Assembly (NCBI GenBank): GCA_028751875.1
Contig: CM054155.1
Location: 7,428,756 to 7,492,755, forward strand
Direction: 5' to 3'
Origin: Rapana venosa
Lineage: Eukaryota > Mollusca > Gastropoda > Neogastropoda > Muricidae
DNA length: 64,000 bases
Below the pieces are notes generated by a model. That model worked only from the letters and a program-made list of their open reading frames with translations, did not search any database and was not told where the DNA came from. Below are positions 33,201 through 45,115 of the stretch, one piece after another. The position numbers were made by a program, and so were the translations under genes. Positions within the stretch are counted from its first letter, which is position 1; the number at the start of each line of letters is the position of its first letter.

Positions 33201-33960
33201 TGTGTCCAAGGAAATGGGGGATGGCCCTATAAGGTTGTACTTGGTTAGGAGATGGGCAAGACTGGCTGAGGTGGAGGGGGCCAAGGCCAAAAAAAGAAAG
33301 TGGAGGATGAAAAGCTGAGAAACAATTTGCCAAGCTGAGTGTGGAAGGGGAGACTGCAGGTGGATGGGCATAACCAATTTGGGAAATTTTATTTTTTAGC
33401 TGTAACATAATTTTTAATGGGCAGAAATGACAAAGAATAGAAAATAAACTTTCCATTTCGTGAACATGGGGCCCCCCTTCAAGTCTTTTCGTTTATTTTT
33501 CCCCATTTGTTTTGTTTTGTAAGCTGAACAAAAAAACCAAACATTTTACAGATGTTTAAAATGCAAATAAAATATTGTAAAAGTTCACATTTTTTCCTTT
33601 TCAAAAATTTCAACAATGGGGGATTTCTACAAAGGAAAACAAAGGAAGAAACAAAAGAAAAATACAGAAAATAACCTTAAATCCAAACAAAAAAAGGACC
33701 CAAACAATAGACCAGGGGATGGTTTGGTCATGACCCCAAAAAAAACATTTAATGAACCCCCAAATCAATCTGGGAAAGGCTCTTTGCCATAAAATAACTT
33801 CAGGACCAGAAAAAAGCTGAGGAGTAAAATCAAACAGAGAGAAGGAGTGCCCGGGTGAGTGATTGGCTTGCAAAAGGAAAAAACGCATGCCATCTTTAGC
33901 AGCACATGTTGCACAACTGTGTGGGAAAGGGAAAGGGGGGGCCGGGCTGAGCCTATTCCC
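30230..33960. other. Low-quality consensus island
   Basis: The sequence tracks the clean contig 1 copy (about 4900-8790) but has very frequent single-base losses, AAAA/CCCC/GGGG/TTTT expansions and no preserved microsatellites. Compare GTAGTCCCGTGGACCGTGGG here with GTAGTCCCGTGGATCGTGGG in contig 1, surrounded by deletions. Flanks on both sides are clean. This is the pattern of unpolished sequence, not of normal decay. Do not annotate genes or mutations in it. It holds D2-like and three G-like units in damaged form. Confidence 0.8.
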
Positions 33961-34559
33961 TGTGAAGGTGGGAAGAGGTAATCTAATGAAGGCCAGACTG
34001 TGTCCAAGGAAATGAGGGACAGGCCAGCTGATAAGGTTGTACTTGGTTAGGAGACTGGACAAGACTGGACTGAGGTGAGAGGGAATGGACAGTAGTGGCA
34101 CAAGGCCAAACAAAGAGGTGGAGGTAGTGAAGAGCTGAGAAAACAATTAGCCAGGCTGAAGTGTGGACAGGGTAGAGTGCAGTGTGGACATGGAGGACAG
34201 GCATTGTAGGGTTGTTGGCAATAGACATAAAGTAGACAGAAATAGAAACAAAAAGGAAATGAACTTGTTGGTCCAAAACTCTAGTTTTCAGTAGCTCAGT
34301 GTAGAAGAAAAGATACAACCAAATGAAAAGAAATCAACAACAAAAGCAGACACAAACCTAATGGTAGCAACAACAACCACAACAGCAAACACGTTTCATA
34401 GTCTCTTTTGTTTATCTGGGTTATCAACCCCAGTTGATGATTTTTTTCTTACTAGGTGGGTGACAAGGAAGTAAAACATATATCTAAAAAGATAAATGTG
34501 GGAAACAGCTCAGTTTTCTTGATCAGATTAAGAAAAGTATAAGAGAGAACTTGATGGTT

Positions 34560-35640
34560 TATACACACACACAAGGATCTAACAGGATGATGACTGATCT
34601 AAAAGACTTGGATTTCAAAACTTGTATTATACACTGTGAGTACACCAACAATTAAACAGTCCCCATTTCTTGCCGTAGAAAACTGCTTTGCTCTGGACAG
34701 CAGAAGGACAGTCATGCAAACAGCGCCAACTATCAGCCCCAGTCCTCTGCCTCTCGCTTTCTCCCCCATTTCCCAAATGGCGTGGCAAAGATTGCAGCCA
34801 TTATAAGGTTTTTATTTCCAGTCCACGTCCTGAACTGCCCGCCAGCCAAGGAGATATGGGCACTGCTGCTATAGTGGGACATCAGGATATCGGATGGCAG
34901 CAGTCATAACCACAGGGGTCAAGGCCACATGCAGGTCTGGGTCAGTCCTAGCCAGCTCCTTAACTGCCTTCATTTATGGTCCATAGAATGCAAATGGCCT
35001 TCCTCTGTCAGCGTAGGAGTGTTCTCTGTACTTTTGTTTTTGTTTGAGAACTATTTATTCACAAATGTTTCTTTTATTATTGTATTGGGGTTTGATACGC
35101 ACACATGCACATGTGTACATAGACATGTTCAGTCAAATGCAACGCGATATTGGAATAGATATCTTGCGGTGTTAGAATAAACAAAAGAAATAAACAAACA
35201 GTGCAGAATGCTGTTATTTGATGAACAGAGTGCTAACAATACAAGGAAAGAGAACATTGTCATACAGATACAGGGAATGAGAAAAGAAATTATGCACACA
35301 GTCAAAGGAATACTATTTTTTAAATGAATGTTGTGCAATGAAATATGGAATCTTACTTTTTTATAATTTCATAGCTGTCCAAACAAAATGTATAGAACTG
35401 CAAGATAAGCAATACAACCATAAGAAAAATCACAATCAACAGCATCAACAATGGCGGCAGAAGTACAATAGCAGCAGCAGCAGCAGCATCAGCAGCAGCG
35501 GTAATGGTAGCATTATCAGTAATAGCTACCACAATCGTGATTACATTATTTAGAAATAAAATGATGATTATGGGTCAGGTATACTGCTTCTCTCACTACT
35601 GCCTTTACTTCATCTTGTACTGTTGCTGCTCTTTCTACTG
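34560..35640. other. Module D copy D3 (34745-34990) in otherwise unclassified sequence
   Basis: D3 landmarks are GCCATTATAAGGTTTTTATTTCC, GCAGCAGTCATAACCACAGGGG and GTCTGGGTCAGTCC. The remaining sequence, including a CAGCAGCAGCAGCAG run at about 35471-35500, shows no gene. Confidence 0.55.
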
Positions 35641-35649
35641 CTAACCTAA

Positions 35650-35850
<201 letters not shown>

Positions 35851-36165
35851 CTGATGATAATGACACTACGCCTTCTACTATTTGCCACCATCGCTACATT
35901 CATAATTGTCATAATTATCATCACGAAGATAAAGATAGTGATTATGTTTAGGCTTTAGATGGTATGTCAAATACTGAGAACAAGAGATAAACTTGTGATT
36001 CCTTTCACTATGGTAAAATAAAAAATACAACAAAAAATCCATTATCACACTTTGTGATAAATTAGGCTCAATATGTATGTTTGTAAATGACATGTAGAAA
36101 GTGTCGGTGGAAAGGTAGATAAACTAGCAATTAAAACAAACAAATACAAAAGACTTTAGGGCCAT

Positions 36166-36270
<105 letters not shown>

Positions 36271-36394
36271 GAATGAAAGGAGCTTTGTGACAGACAACAA
36301 CAGCACGTCCCTCTTTCCCTGCAAAAAAAAAAGAAGTAAAAACGTGTTGTGTGGAAAGGAAAGACTAGCCAGTTTCATACCTAATTTTGTGTAA

Positions 36395-36600
36395 AGATGA
36401 CACTAATGACGCTAATCTAATGAAGGTCAATGTGTGTCCGAGCAAATGAGGAGGCTGGACAGTCCATCAGTTGACGGGGGAAGGGGGGGGGGGTGAGGGG
36501 TGGTGGTGGTGATGAAGGTGAGGGCTTAGGGGATCTGGTCAGGTAACAAGGAAACTGAGGGAGAGAGGAGAAGGAAAGTGAATGAAGACCCCCAACGAGA
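36395..36600. repeat. Module G fragment
   Basis: GACGCTAATCTAATGAAGGTC, GAGCAAATGAGGAGGCTGGAC and a later GGTCAGGTAAC match the order of the G units at 6950-7060. Confidence 0.5.
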
Positions 36601-36765
36601 GAGAGCTTACAACGGTGAAAGCTTTGACAGGATATACAATAGAAAACAATGTCTACTGGGTGTATTTTGTACACAAAGTTCTGATAGCTACCTTGTACAT
36701 GTTGTGTACTGTACAACTGGTTTCCACATGTTTACAGCACCGACATGTTTAAGTTAAACTGACTT

Positions 36766-37073
<308 letters not shown>

Positions 37074-37360
37074 CCACCTCCTGATTTGTGTATTTTATGG
37101 CGGTTATCATTTTAGAAAACTGAATGTGACTTTTCTGTAGAATAATGCCCAGCATTTTTAAAGAAAATAAGTCTATATGCAGCATGAATTGTATAGCCTT
37201 TAAAAAAAACCGTTTCAGGAATGCTGGTTTTTTTTCTAAAAACACTGTCCAGCTTAGAAAAGAAGACAAACCCCGAAGGCGAAATGTGGCTGCCTGGATG
37301 GAGGGTAAAAACGATGGCATTGGTAAAATGTCATCACTGGTGAATCTCAGAGATATTTTA

Positions 37361-37612
37361 TATTTTATTTTATTTTATTTTATTTTATTTATTCTTTTAT
37401 ATCGAAGATAATGGAATAAGCACTCATGTGCTTTTTTTTTTACATCCAGTCCCCGTGTGTATGCGGTGTTGTAAATTTTGTCATGTGTTTCCATCGGCAC
37501 ACAATGGCCTACTCTTCCGAAAACCGGAACAGTATTTAACGTGTGCGCAAGATGTTCTGCATGCGTTCGAACACGGGGCCTCGGTTTACAGTCTCATCCG
37601 AAGGACTTCTAT
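37361..37612 (-). mobile_element. SINE C, 5'-truncated minus-strand copy
   Basis: (TTTTA)n at 37361-37390 is the SINE tail. Then TATCGAAGATAATGGAATAAGC, CATCCAGTCCCCGTGTGTATG and core GGGGCCTCGGTTTACAGTCTC. It stops within the core at CCGAAGGACTTC; no tRNA-like head. Confidence 0.75.
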
Positions 37613-37797
37613 AGCTGAGGAGAAAACAAAAGAAACAAGGAAGACACATGCTTAAGTTTAAGTGCTTAATAAGTTCTATAGCTTTTACTATTTTAAAGAA
37701 TATCAAAGTTTTCTAGAAAATTCACAGCCTTTCTAATGAATGTACACTGTAGAATGTCCCCCCAAATCAAAGACCTAAACATTGTGATAGTGCAAAA

Positions 37798-38050
37798 GCT
37801 TCCCCGTGGGGATGCCGGGGGGCTTGTCAGTATAAATAGCATCCCCACCTTCTGGAAATTCTGTGCTAGAAATTTCCTCTTTTTTATCACTCCTTTTGTT
37901 TCTGCCTTGTTTCTTTTTTCCCTGTCACCTCCTCCATGTCTATTTTCTGCCTTCTTGTTCCATTCTCTTGGGGATTTTTTTCCGTACGAAGACTTGTAAG
38001 ATAAGAATTCATGTAACAGAAAGGAATAGTTGCTGTATGAGCGCTCGAAG
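37798..38050 (-). repeat. Repeat M, copy 4, with conserved TATA motif
   Basis: TTCCCCGTGGGGATGCCGGGG, GTCAGTATAAATAGCATCCCC, ACCTTCTGGAAATTCTGTGC, then the pyrimidine-rich body and AGTTGCTGTATGAGCGCTCGA at the far end. Confidence 0.75.
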
Positions 38051-38233
38051 AAAAAGAAGAGGAATTGCAAAGAAGAATAATTGCGAAGAGGAAGAATTGC
38101 GAAGAAGAGGAATTGCGAAGAAGAGGAAGAATTGCGAAGAAGAGGAAGAATTGCGAAGAAGAAGAAGAATTGCGAAGAAGAAGAAGAAGAATTGCGAAGA
38201 GGAAGAAGAATTGCAAAGAAGAAGAATTGCGAA

Positions 38234-38264
<31 letters not shown>

Positions 38265-38272
38265 TACAAGAG
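38044..38272. repeat. Compound GAA / GAATTGC-GAAGAA repeat
   Basis: GAATTGCGAAGAAGAGGAA-type units of 15-21 bases repeat about a dozen times with varying numbers of GAA triplets. It starts at the end of repeat M and is open in several frames only because of its composition. Confidence 0.9.
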
Positions 38273-38289
38273 TAACGTCTATTGGACAT

Positions 38290-38650
38290 AAAATCTAATT
38301 GTTAATAACCTGCTATGGATCTTGGATTCCAGAATCCATGTTCACTTGATTGATGTGGAGTTGATTAGCCAGATATAAGAACTGCGCAACGAAATAAATA
38401 TTATACGTTTGATCAAAGATCGCTTAACAATGACCAACATTAATGAATGAACCAGCAATGTCCTGTCAAAGAAGCAAAATCTTTCATCTTTGTTTTATGG
38501 TCTGAAAAACTATGGCGTAGTTTCAAACCTTTCATGATACGCATGCGCATGGAGTTTCTAGGGGGAGGGAATTCGCAAGGAACGGTTTCTTTTGAAGGTT
38601 GTGCTCCTTAACTAATCTGATCAATAGTGTCAGACTGAATGTGATCGTTA
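38290..38650. other. No recognisable feature
   Basis: Single-copy-looking AT-rich sequence with no gene or repeat family that I can support. Confidence 0.5.
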
Positions 38651-38656
38651 GGAAAG

Positions 38657-38657
<1 letters not shown>

Positions 38658-38695
<38 letters not shown>

Positions 38696-38850
38696 CCCGC
38701 GCGTGTGCCTGTGTATTTGGTGTGTGTGTGCGTGTATGCGTGCGTGCGTGGGCATGTGTGTGTGCGCGCGCGGGCGTGTGTGTGTGCGCGCATCTTCTTC
38801 TTCTTCTTCTTCTTCTTCTTCTTCTTCTTCTTCTTCTTCTTCTTCTTCTT
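38658..38850. repeat. (GT)n/GCGCGC tract followed by (CTT)n
   Basis: GT with several GCGCGC islands to about 38790, then about 20 CTT triplets. Confidence 0.95.
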
Positions 38851-38854
38851 TGAT

Positions 38855-39700
38855 TTACACCGTCAGATGTGTCTGGGAAAAGAAACGGCAAGTCTTCCCA
38901 GCCTCTTTCTCGTGGGCCATACAGCTTGGTGTGCAAGGCTATCTCTGTAGGCCACACAATCTTCCTCAGCTCGCTGTATTTAGCATGCACCTCTGAAGGA
39001 TGTGCTGGCCAGTCTGGTTTTCATTACCACAGGCACACAGGGGAGAAAGCACAAGCTTCAGCTGTGAAGACATGGAGTGATTTAGCCCAGTGCCCAGTAC
39101 TGTGGATAAAATTATAAACAGAGGTCTCACATGCGAAAGCACGCATTATATCTTTTTATATTTCTATATTTTTTGGCTGCCTCATCTTTTGTGACATTCC
39201 CGTCCCACTGTTTCCACGCCGCTCATCTCAATCTCCTCGCCACAGCCATATCCATATTCGTTATGTTGCATCCTCAGGGTGGGAAATCCACAGGGAGCCC
39301 GTCAGTATCAGGCCGCCATGGGGCTACTAGCCAGAGGGCCCTGCACTGCTGCTGGGTCACTTTGGTGGTGTTCAGTGGTGCCTGTTCTGAGCTAATATAC
39401 GGACATAACCTACTAAGCCCCCTACTAACTACAACATTAACTCAGTCGCGTAGCCAGACTGAGTGAGTCGCCCACCCGAGGTGGCAACCACCACAACGTC
39501 CCTCCAACGACCGTCCCACGAGGAAATCCCAGCCTTAAACGCTTTGACACAAACTCACCACAGGCACAGAAGTGATGGGGAAACCGAATCTGAGGTGTAT
39601 GGGGAAACCGAATCTGAGGTCACCATAAGACCAGAGCAACTGGGACCACTGTATCAGAGGCAATGTTTTTTTAAAAATTGCATGATGATGATAAAAAGTC
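38855..39700. other. Unclassified sequence
   Basis: No supported gene. A 24-base direct repeat built on GGGGAAACCGAATCTGAGGT lies at about 39578-39621. The ~110-residue ORFs lack recognisable domains. Confidence 0.5.
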
Positions 39701-39701
39701 T

Positions 39702-41084
39702 TTGAAAAAGTTGTTCTGAAACAACTCAACAGCCACCTTCATTCAAATAGTCTTCTTCCAGCATTTTAGTCTGCCTATCGCATCAACCACAGCACCGAAA
39801 CCACCCTAGTCCATACGTTAAACACGCTTCTACATGCTTCTGACTCGGGAAAAAATCTCCCTTCTCTCTCTTCTCGACTTATCTGCAGCATTCGACACTA
39901 TAGATCACTCTATCCTTCTCGCCTGTCTCCAAGAAACGTTTGATATCAAAGGTGCAGCCCTTACCTGGTTTAGTTCATACCTCACTGACCGATTCCAGAC
40001 AGTCACAGTAAACAAGATTCAATCAATTCCTGCCAGACTAGAATGTGGAGTCCCGCAGGGATCAGTTCTGGGCCCTGTTCTGTTCACTCTCTACCCTGTT
40101 CCACTCTCATATATAATAAACCGTCACCAGATTAACCATAATTTTTACGCTGATGACTCTCAGATTCAAAGTAGTGACACTCATGAAAATCTTCCTTCTA
40201 TCTTGACAAATATATCACACTGCCTTCAAGACATTCAGAACTGGATGATACAAAACAAGTTACAGCTAAACGCAGATAAATCCGAAGCCATGATTGTAGG
40301 GACCAAACACAAACTCTCTTCCATCACAGAAGCTTCATTAGAATTTGGCAATACATCAGTTCCGCTATCCACTGCAGTTAAGTATCTAGGTGTTGTTATC
40401 GACAACACACACTCTATGCAAAAATCCATCACCCAGACCTGCCAGTCCTGCTACCATCAATTACGGCGTATAAGTGCAGCTCAAAAGTACCTGTCCACTG
40501 ATGCAACATCCAAACTTGTCACATCTCTTATTCTTTCACATTTGGACTATTGTAATTCTCTTTTAGCTGGTATGCCAGCATCATCTATCCACTCCCTTCA
40601 ACGTATACACAACTCTGCAGCTCGATTAGTCCTCACAAAGAAAAACAAATCTGAGCATATTACTCATCTCCTGCGATCTCTCCACTGGTTGCCTGTGCCA
40701 CAGAGAGTAAAGTACAAGATGAGTACCCTCTGTTACAAATGCCTACACAAAACAGCACCCTCCTATCTCTGTGAATGTCTCCACCTGTACACTCCTTCTC
40801 GTTCCATCCGCTCTGTTGCAGATACCTTGTGCTTATGAATACCTAGATTCAACCAATCCACTGTTGGTCGTCGCTCTTTCTCTATTTCTGGTCCATCAAT
40901 CTGGAATCCCCCTCTCTCCCTTCGTGAAAAGCCTACTTACGATACTTTTAAATCCAGCCTCAAGACATACCTATTTCAAACCTAAGATTTTCCCCTCCTG
41001 TTTCATCTCATATCTGTCCCTGCCTTTAAAAGCCAAAATTTCATCACCCTGCTGAAGTGTATAGCCTGTGTGTGTGTGTGTGTG

Positions 41085-41127
<43 letters not shown>

Positions 41128-41275
41128 ATTTGATTTTGTTTAAATATTGTTAATCATTGTTAGTTGCACGTGTAGGAGCGGGTTGAATGCAAGCGCTCTG
41201 ATTTTTTTTGCAAGATATAGCGGTATATAAATTCCACTTATAATAATGATAATAATAATAATAATAATAATAATG
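39702..41275 (+). mobile_element. CR1/L2-type non-LTR retrotransposon, second copy, 5' truncated
   Basis: Same family as 16841-18562 and clearly alignable from GAAAAAGTTGTTCTGAAACA onward. It has the RT ORF, a 3' UTR with a GT tract at 41067-41125, GCAAGCGCTCTGATTTT, a TAGCGGTATATAAATTCC stem end and a terminal (AAT)n near 41242-41275. The 5' truncation lies close to that of the first copy. The GCGCGC part of the 3' UTR is missing here. Confidence 0.88.
39834..40838 (+). pseudogene. Reverse transcriptase ORF of CR1/L2-type LINE, near-intact RT core
   Basis: 334 residues are open. RT motifs are SLLDLSAAFDTIDHSILL, ECGVPQGSVLGPVLFTLYPV and an intact catalytic FYADDSQIQ. The thumb/C-terminal region shows LQDIQNWMIQNKLQLNADKS, VKYLGVVIDN, LDYCNSLLAGMPASSIHSLQ, HWLPVPQRVKYK and APSYLCECLHLYTPSR. 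The frame stops at LCL; the usual ending (PRFNQSTVGRRSFSISGPS) follows after the stop with one frameshift. Some coding sequence precedes the chosen Met in another frame. It keeps the catalytic Asp pair that the copy at 17243 retains only as TDD. Endonuclease absent, so not autonomous. Confidence 0.87.
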
Positions 41276-41283
41276 AGAATGAT

Positions 41284-41612
41284 ATGATAATGCTGCAATG
41301 GAAGTGCAATTGCTTTGAGACTACTTTACAGGGCTGTACTCAACACTTACTAGCATACTATGTCTCGGCGACAACCGGGCCTCGAGAGATACAGACACCT
41401 GCAGTGTTGGTCAGGAAATTTGAGCAACACTCTCAAACTCGCATCCGTAAAGTGGATGAAGCTCGACTGTGTGGTCCCAGTCTTCCCACTGAGCCCACAA
41501 CACACTCACTCTGGGTAGGAGGCGGCTGGGGTCCGAAAAATCCCTATGGGATTCAAACCCGCAACCTTCCAGTCTGTGCCCAATGCGCAAACCCTTGCGC
41601 TACGGCGACTGG
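41284..41612 (-). mobile_element. SINE H: another tRNA-headed SINE, minus strand
   Basis: On the minus strand it begins GTCGCCGTAGCGCAAGGGTT (box A-like), followed by GGTTGCGGGTTTGAATCCC (box B), then GGACCCCAGCCGCCTCC and a 3' part ending near CAACACTGCAGG and TCTCGAGGCCCGG. Its head abuts a plus-strand SINE C tail fragment at 41612. Confidence 0.65.
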
Positions 41613-41725
41613 TGCGCAGAACATCTTGCTCACTTGTTAAAACCCGTTCCACTTTTGGAAAGAGAAGGCCATTCCGTGCCGGTAAGAAGGGATGGCAAAA
41701 TAAAAAAAATAATACAGCATGCACC
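41613..41725 (+). mobile_element. SINE C tail fragment
   Basis: GGTGCGCAGAACATCTTGC, then TTTTGGAAAGAGAAGGCCATTCCG and GGTAAGAAGGGATGGC, as in the last third of SINE C. Confidence 0.6.
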
Positions 41726-42540
41726 ATGGTACCAAGGAGAGAGGAGAGGAAGGGGTATTCCTGGAAGGAAACAGAGAAGAGTAGGCAAGGACGGGACAAG
41801 GGAAGAGTATGACTGGAAACTGAGGGAGGCAGCCATGTGCTTGCCTTGCTTTTCATGGTGCCAGATGATCAGGCTTCAAATGCAGATTCCTGGTTTTATG
41901 GATTAGGCAGATGTCTGGGAAAATGTCTCAATGTGAGGGTCTACGTGAACCATCTAAGGCTCACTCTTAAACATCATAGCAACCGCAGAACGAAATCAGA
42001 TTGATGTGTGATTATTCCTGTAGGCCATCGATCCACGTTACCAATATTTATAGTCAAAGCAAGAGATTATGTCAGCTGCTTACATGAGGACACATTATTT
42101 TATTTGGGTTGGCATTTTTCCAATGCAATAAAGCGGACAATCTATCATCTCTTTCTTGAGAACTTTTCTTTTTTTTTTTTGCTTCCATCTGATGAATGAA
42201 TCATTAATCAGTTGTCAGGTTTTTATGGTGCTGGCAACTGGTCATTACTTAGGTAGTTTTCAAAGGTCTGTGACATGATGTAATAAACTACGTGAATCCA
42301 TCCTATAATGTAATCTCTATTCTAATCAACAATATGAACGCAAGTTTGGGACATCCAGATTTCACGAATTCACAACTAAGGGGGAAAAACAGTCAAACCA
42401 AATCTCCCTCAAATTCGAGATTCTCCCCAAAAAGACAAAGATAAGAAGCGTTGCTATGTATTTTCTTTTACTGTAGCGTAAGTATAGAACTTGTAGCAAA
42501 TTAAATGCTGTACCGAGCCATCTAGAGACCATTATTATAG

Positions 42541-42905
42541 CCTAGTGGTTAGAGCTTTGTACTCGTAATGTACAGGCCTGGGTTCGATCTACCACCAAGA
42601 CCCCCGTTTCAGGATATTTCCCCTCGGAATTAACACCAGTACCGACTCCAAAAGTCCTTCATATGAAACTATAAACCGATGTTCCGTGCAAGATCGTACG
42701 CAGAACTTCTTGCGCACTTTAAAACCGCTCCACCTTTTGAAAGAGAAGGCCATTGTGTGCCGGTGGGAAGGGGTGACACAATTTGAAAAAAGCAAGCACA
42801 CTGGTGTCGTGTTTCAAGATCACCCCGAAGTCGGAACGCAGCTATCTTAATTGTGCATAAACGGCTGCACACGCCAAATCTCATCATTGATAAACCCCCA
42901 AAAGC
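42541..42905 (+). mobile_element. SINE C-like element, plus strand, full length
   Basis: tRNA-like head TAGCCTAGTGGTTAGAGC with box B CTGGGTTCGATCT, core ATATGAAACTATAAACCGATG, CGCAGAACTTCTTGCGCAC, GAGAAGGCCATTGTGTGCCGG and the terminal CCCCGAAGTCGG block shared with 36766. It shows the module order of the family in one copy. Confidence 0.75.
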
Positions 42906-43735
42906 TCTAGTTGAGGAACAAAAAGAAAATATCCCATCTTTCTACTATTGTCTCCCTTGTTCTTTTCATAATGTCAATTGTCCACCAGTTAGTTCAGACT
43001 TTGATTCCTGATGACCTTATACCATACTGGATAACGAAGTAAAGTAGCCAAACTCAGTTTTATCGAACAGCAGTAGTTAGCTCGAGCAATCACAGCTATT
43101 TAGCGGGTAACAACAGTGATTGCATTTCTTCAAACTGGCCCCTAATGCCGGTGACAGAGAAAATCAACCCTACAAGGAAAAGGCGTTTCATGCATCAGAT
43201 AAAGCGTCATTTTCCATGGTACAATATTATAATCTGTCACGCTTATGGAACCAATGCGACACAGAGTACCAGTGACAGTTTTTCCTTATTCTTATATATT
43301 CTCTTTAAAGGAGCACAAACACTAAATTGTAGTTCTTACCTAGTTCGTCTACATTCCTTTTATCAGCCTAGTGCCTGCAGGACGTGTTCTTTCGGAATGG
43401 GCGAGGTTGAATCGTAGATACTGATATAAACATGTATGCATATAACGTGTTTAATATATCCTAATCTTAACAGACTGTAACAATGAGATGAACTAGAGAA
43501 GATGACAATGACATTCTCAACCTAATATATCAGCTATGTATGAAAAATGCCAACCATTACAGATGGTTGGATGATCATCCTACACAGTTTGCAAAGCTAG
43601 ACAGAATAGCTGATGATAACGTTTTTTTATGTTCTGTTTGTATAACATTGTATGCTTCCTTACATGTTTAGTTTTCTTAGCAGGCTAGGTTTCAAAGAAT
43701 ATAAAATGTAGGAATTGCTCCACGAAACGTTTTTA
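42906..43735. other. No recognisable feature
   Basis: No gene, RNA or repeat family supported; the 90-residue ORF at 43145 shows no domain. Confidence 0.5.
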
Positions 43736-43739
43736 AAGC

Positions 43740-44168
43740 CACACTATAAGAGCAATATCCCTCTGATATAACAACCCTTGGCTGATTACATACGTCATCC
43801 ATCATGGCCACCGGAACCGGAAACTGTGCCGCCCTCTAAGCCACAGTGTGGCCCAGCCAGACAAAAGAGCAAGCCCTGATGGAAAACTTTCGATTTTTTG
43901 CTGTGAGAGCCGCAACCTTGCAGCCCTGCTGCATCATAAACATGGCGAGTGAAGCCCTGGCGTGGACAGCCATTCTTTGAGTCTTGTCTGGTTAATTTGG
44001 AAATTTGAAGTCGCTGGGGTCGTTTTTATGACGAAGATGTGCCAACGGCTTGACAGAGAAGAGAGGCATGGGTGGTGTTCTCTGTCTTCCTGCTGCCTCC
44101 TGACTGGAGGTGTGGGCACTGCTGTCTCACTGGCTGCAGTCAGTCACTCCATGAGCTGTGGACAGAAG
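43740..44168. repeat. Module E, copy E1 of block 0
   Basis: GCCGCCCTCTAAGCCACAG, AAAACTTTCGATTTTTTGC, GAAATTTGAAGTCGCTGGGG and CTGCTGCCTCCTGACTGG, the same order as the E modules at 52020 and 61945. Confidence 0.65.
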
Positions 44169-44562
44169 TGGCTCGGTGGCCTAGAGGTCACGTACCTGCC
44201 TCGGAAGCGAAAAGGCATGGTCGGAAGTGTGCGGTGGTTTGATCCCTGTTTAGGCAAAAAAGCTTTCCTTCCATCCATTATACCATAAGTGGTGGTCTGG
44301 GTGCTAGTCTTTTGGAAGAGACAATAAAGTGAAGTCCCGTGTGTTACACATAGTTATTTAGTGCACATAAAAGAACCCACAGCAATAAGAGAGTTGTCTC
44401 TGACAAAATTCTGAAGAAAAAAGTCACTCTGATAGGGAAACAAATACAGTTGCAAACAAGAAAAGAAAAAAAAATGGTGGCGCTGCTCTTGTGGCGATGC
44501 ACTATCCCTGGGGGAGAGCAGCCCGAACCTCATCAGAGAAATCTGCCGTGACTTAAAGTGGT
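44169..44562 (+). mobile_element. SINE A, copy 2
   Basis: tRNA-like head GGCTCGGTGGCCTAGAGG with box B GTGGTTTGATCCC, core AGAGACAATAAAGTGAAGTCC, AAAAGAACCCACAGCAATAAG and 3' end CATCAGAGAAATCTGCCG with GACTTAAAGTGGT. Confidence 0.88.
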
Positions 44563-44677
44563 AAACAAGACAAAACAATATGCTTTCTTACTTGCTTAGC
44601 ATATCATTGCCATCTCTGTTTCTTAGCGGGTGGTTTTAACCAATGTAAAAATTTAGGAAACTTCCATGGAATATGTC

Positions 44678-45115
44678 GGAGTCACATTACGGGAGTAATA
44701 TTCCCTGTGACACAACAAAGGGTGGCTGATGACATATGCCATCCATCATGGCAACCAGATCCAGAAGCTGTGCCGCCCTCTAAGCCACAGTGTGGCCCAG
44801 CCAGACAAAAGAGCAAGCCTTGATGGAAAACTTTCGATTTTTTGCTGTGAGAGCCGCAACCTTGCAACCCTGCTGCATCATAAACATGGCGAGTGAAGCC
44901 CTGGCGTGGACAGCCATTCTTTGAGTCTTGTCTGGTTAATTTGGAGATTTGAAGTCACTGGGGTCTTTTTATGGCGAAGATGTGCCAACGGCTTGACAGA
45001 GAGGAGAGGCATGGGTGGTGTTATCTGTCTTCCTGCTGCCTCCTGACTGGAGGTGTGGGCACTGCTGTCTCACTGGCTGCAGTCAGTCAGTCACTCCATG
45101 AGCTGTGGACAGAAG
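44678..45115. repeat. Module E, copy E2 of block 0
   Basis: Nearly identical to E1 about 944 bases upstream, including CATAAACATGGCGAGTGAAGC. With the SINE A that follows each, E1 and E2 are a recent tandem pair. Confidence 0.7.

Larger units (their letters stand above)
27317..34555. repeat. Copy 2 of the large duplicated segment (pairs with 1505-9370)
   Basis: Contig 3 opens with ACTTTAACTTGGAGAGAGCT, identical to 1506 onward. It follows contig 1 in order to about 34555: SINE C, SINE B, D, CT/TA tract, E, CT-rich tract, D, three G units. The middle (30230-33960) is degraded. Being at the very start of a contig after a gap supports a duplicated-haplotype reading. Confidence 0.8.

Noticed and set aside
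30900..33980. Apparent ORFs and heavy divergence
   Set aside because: The region is a damaged consensus; the clean counterpart lacks these frames.
38599..38996. ORFs rich in Cys/Val and Phe or Ser
   Set aside because: They translate the (GT)n and (CTT)n tracts.
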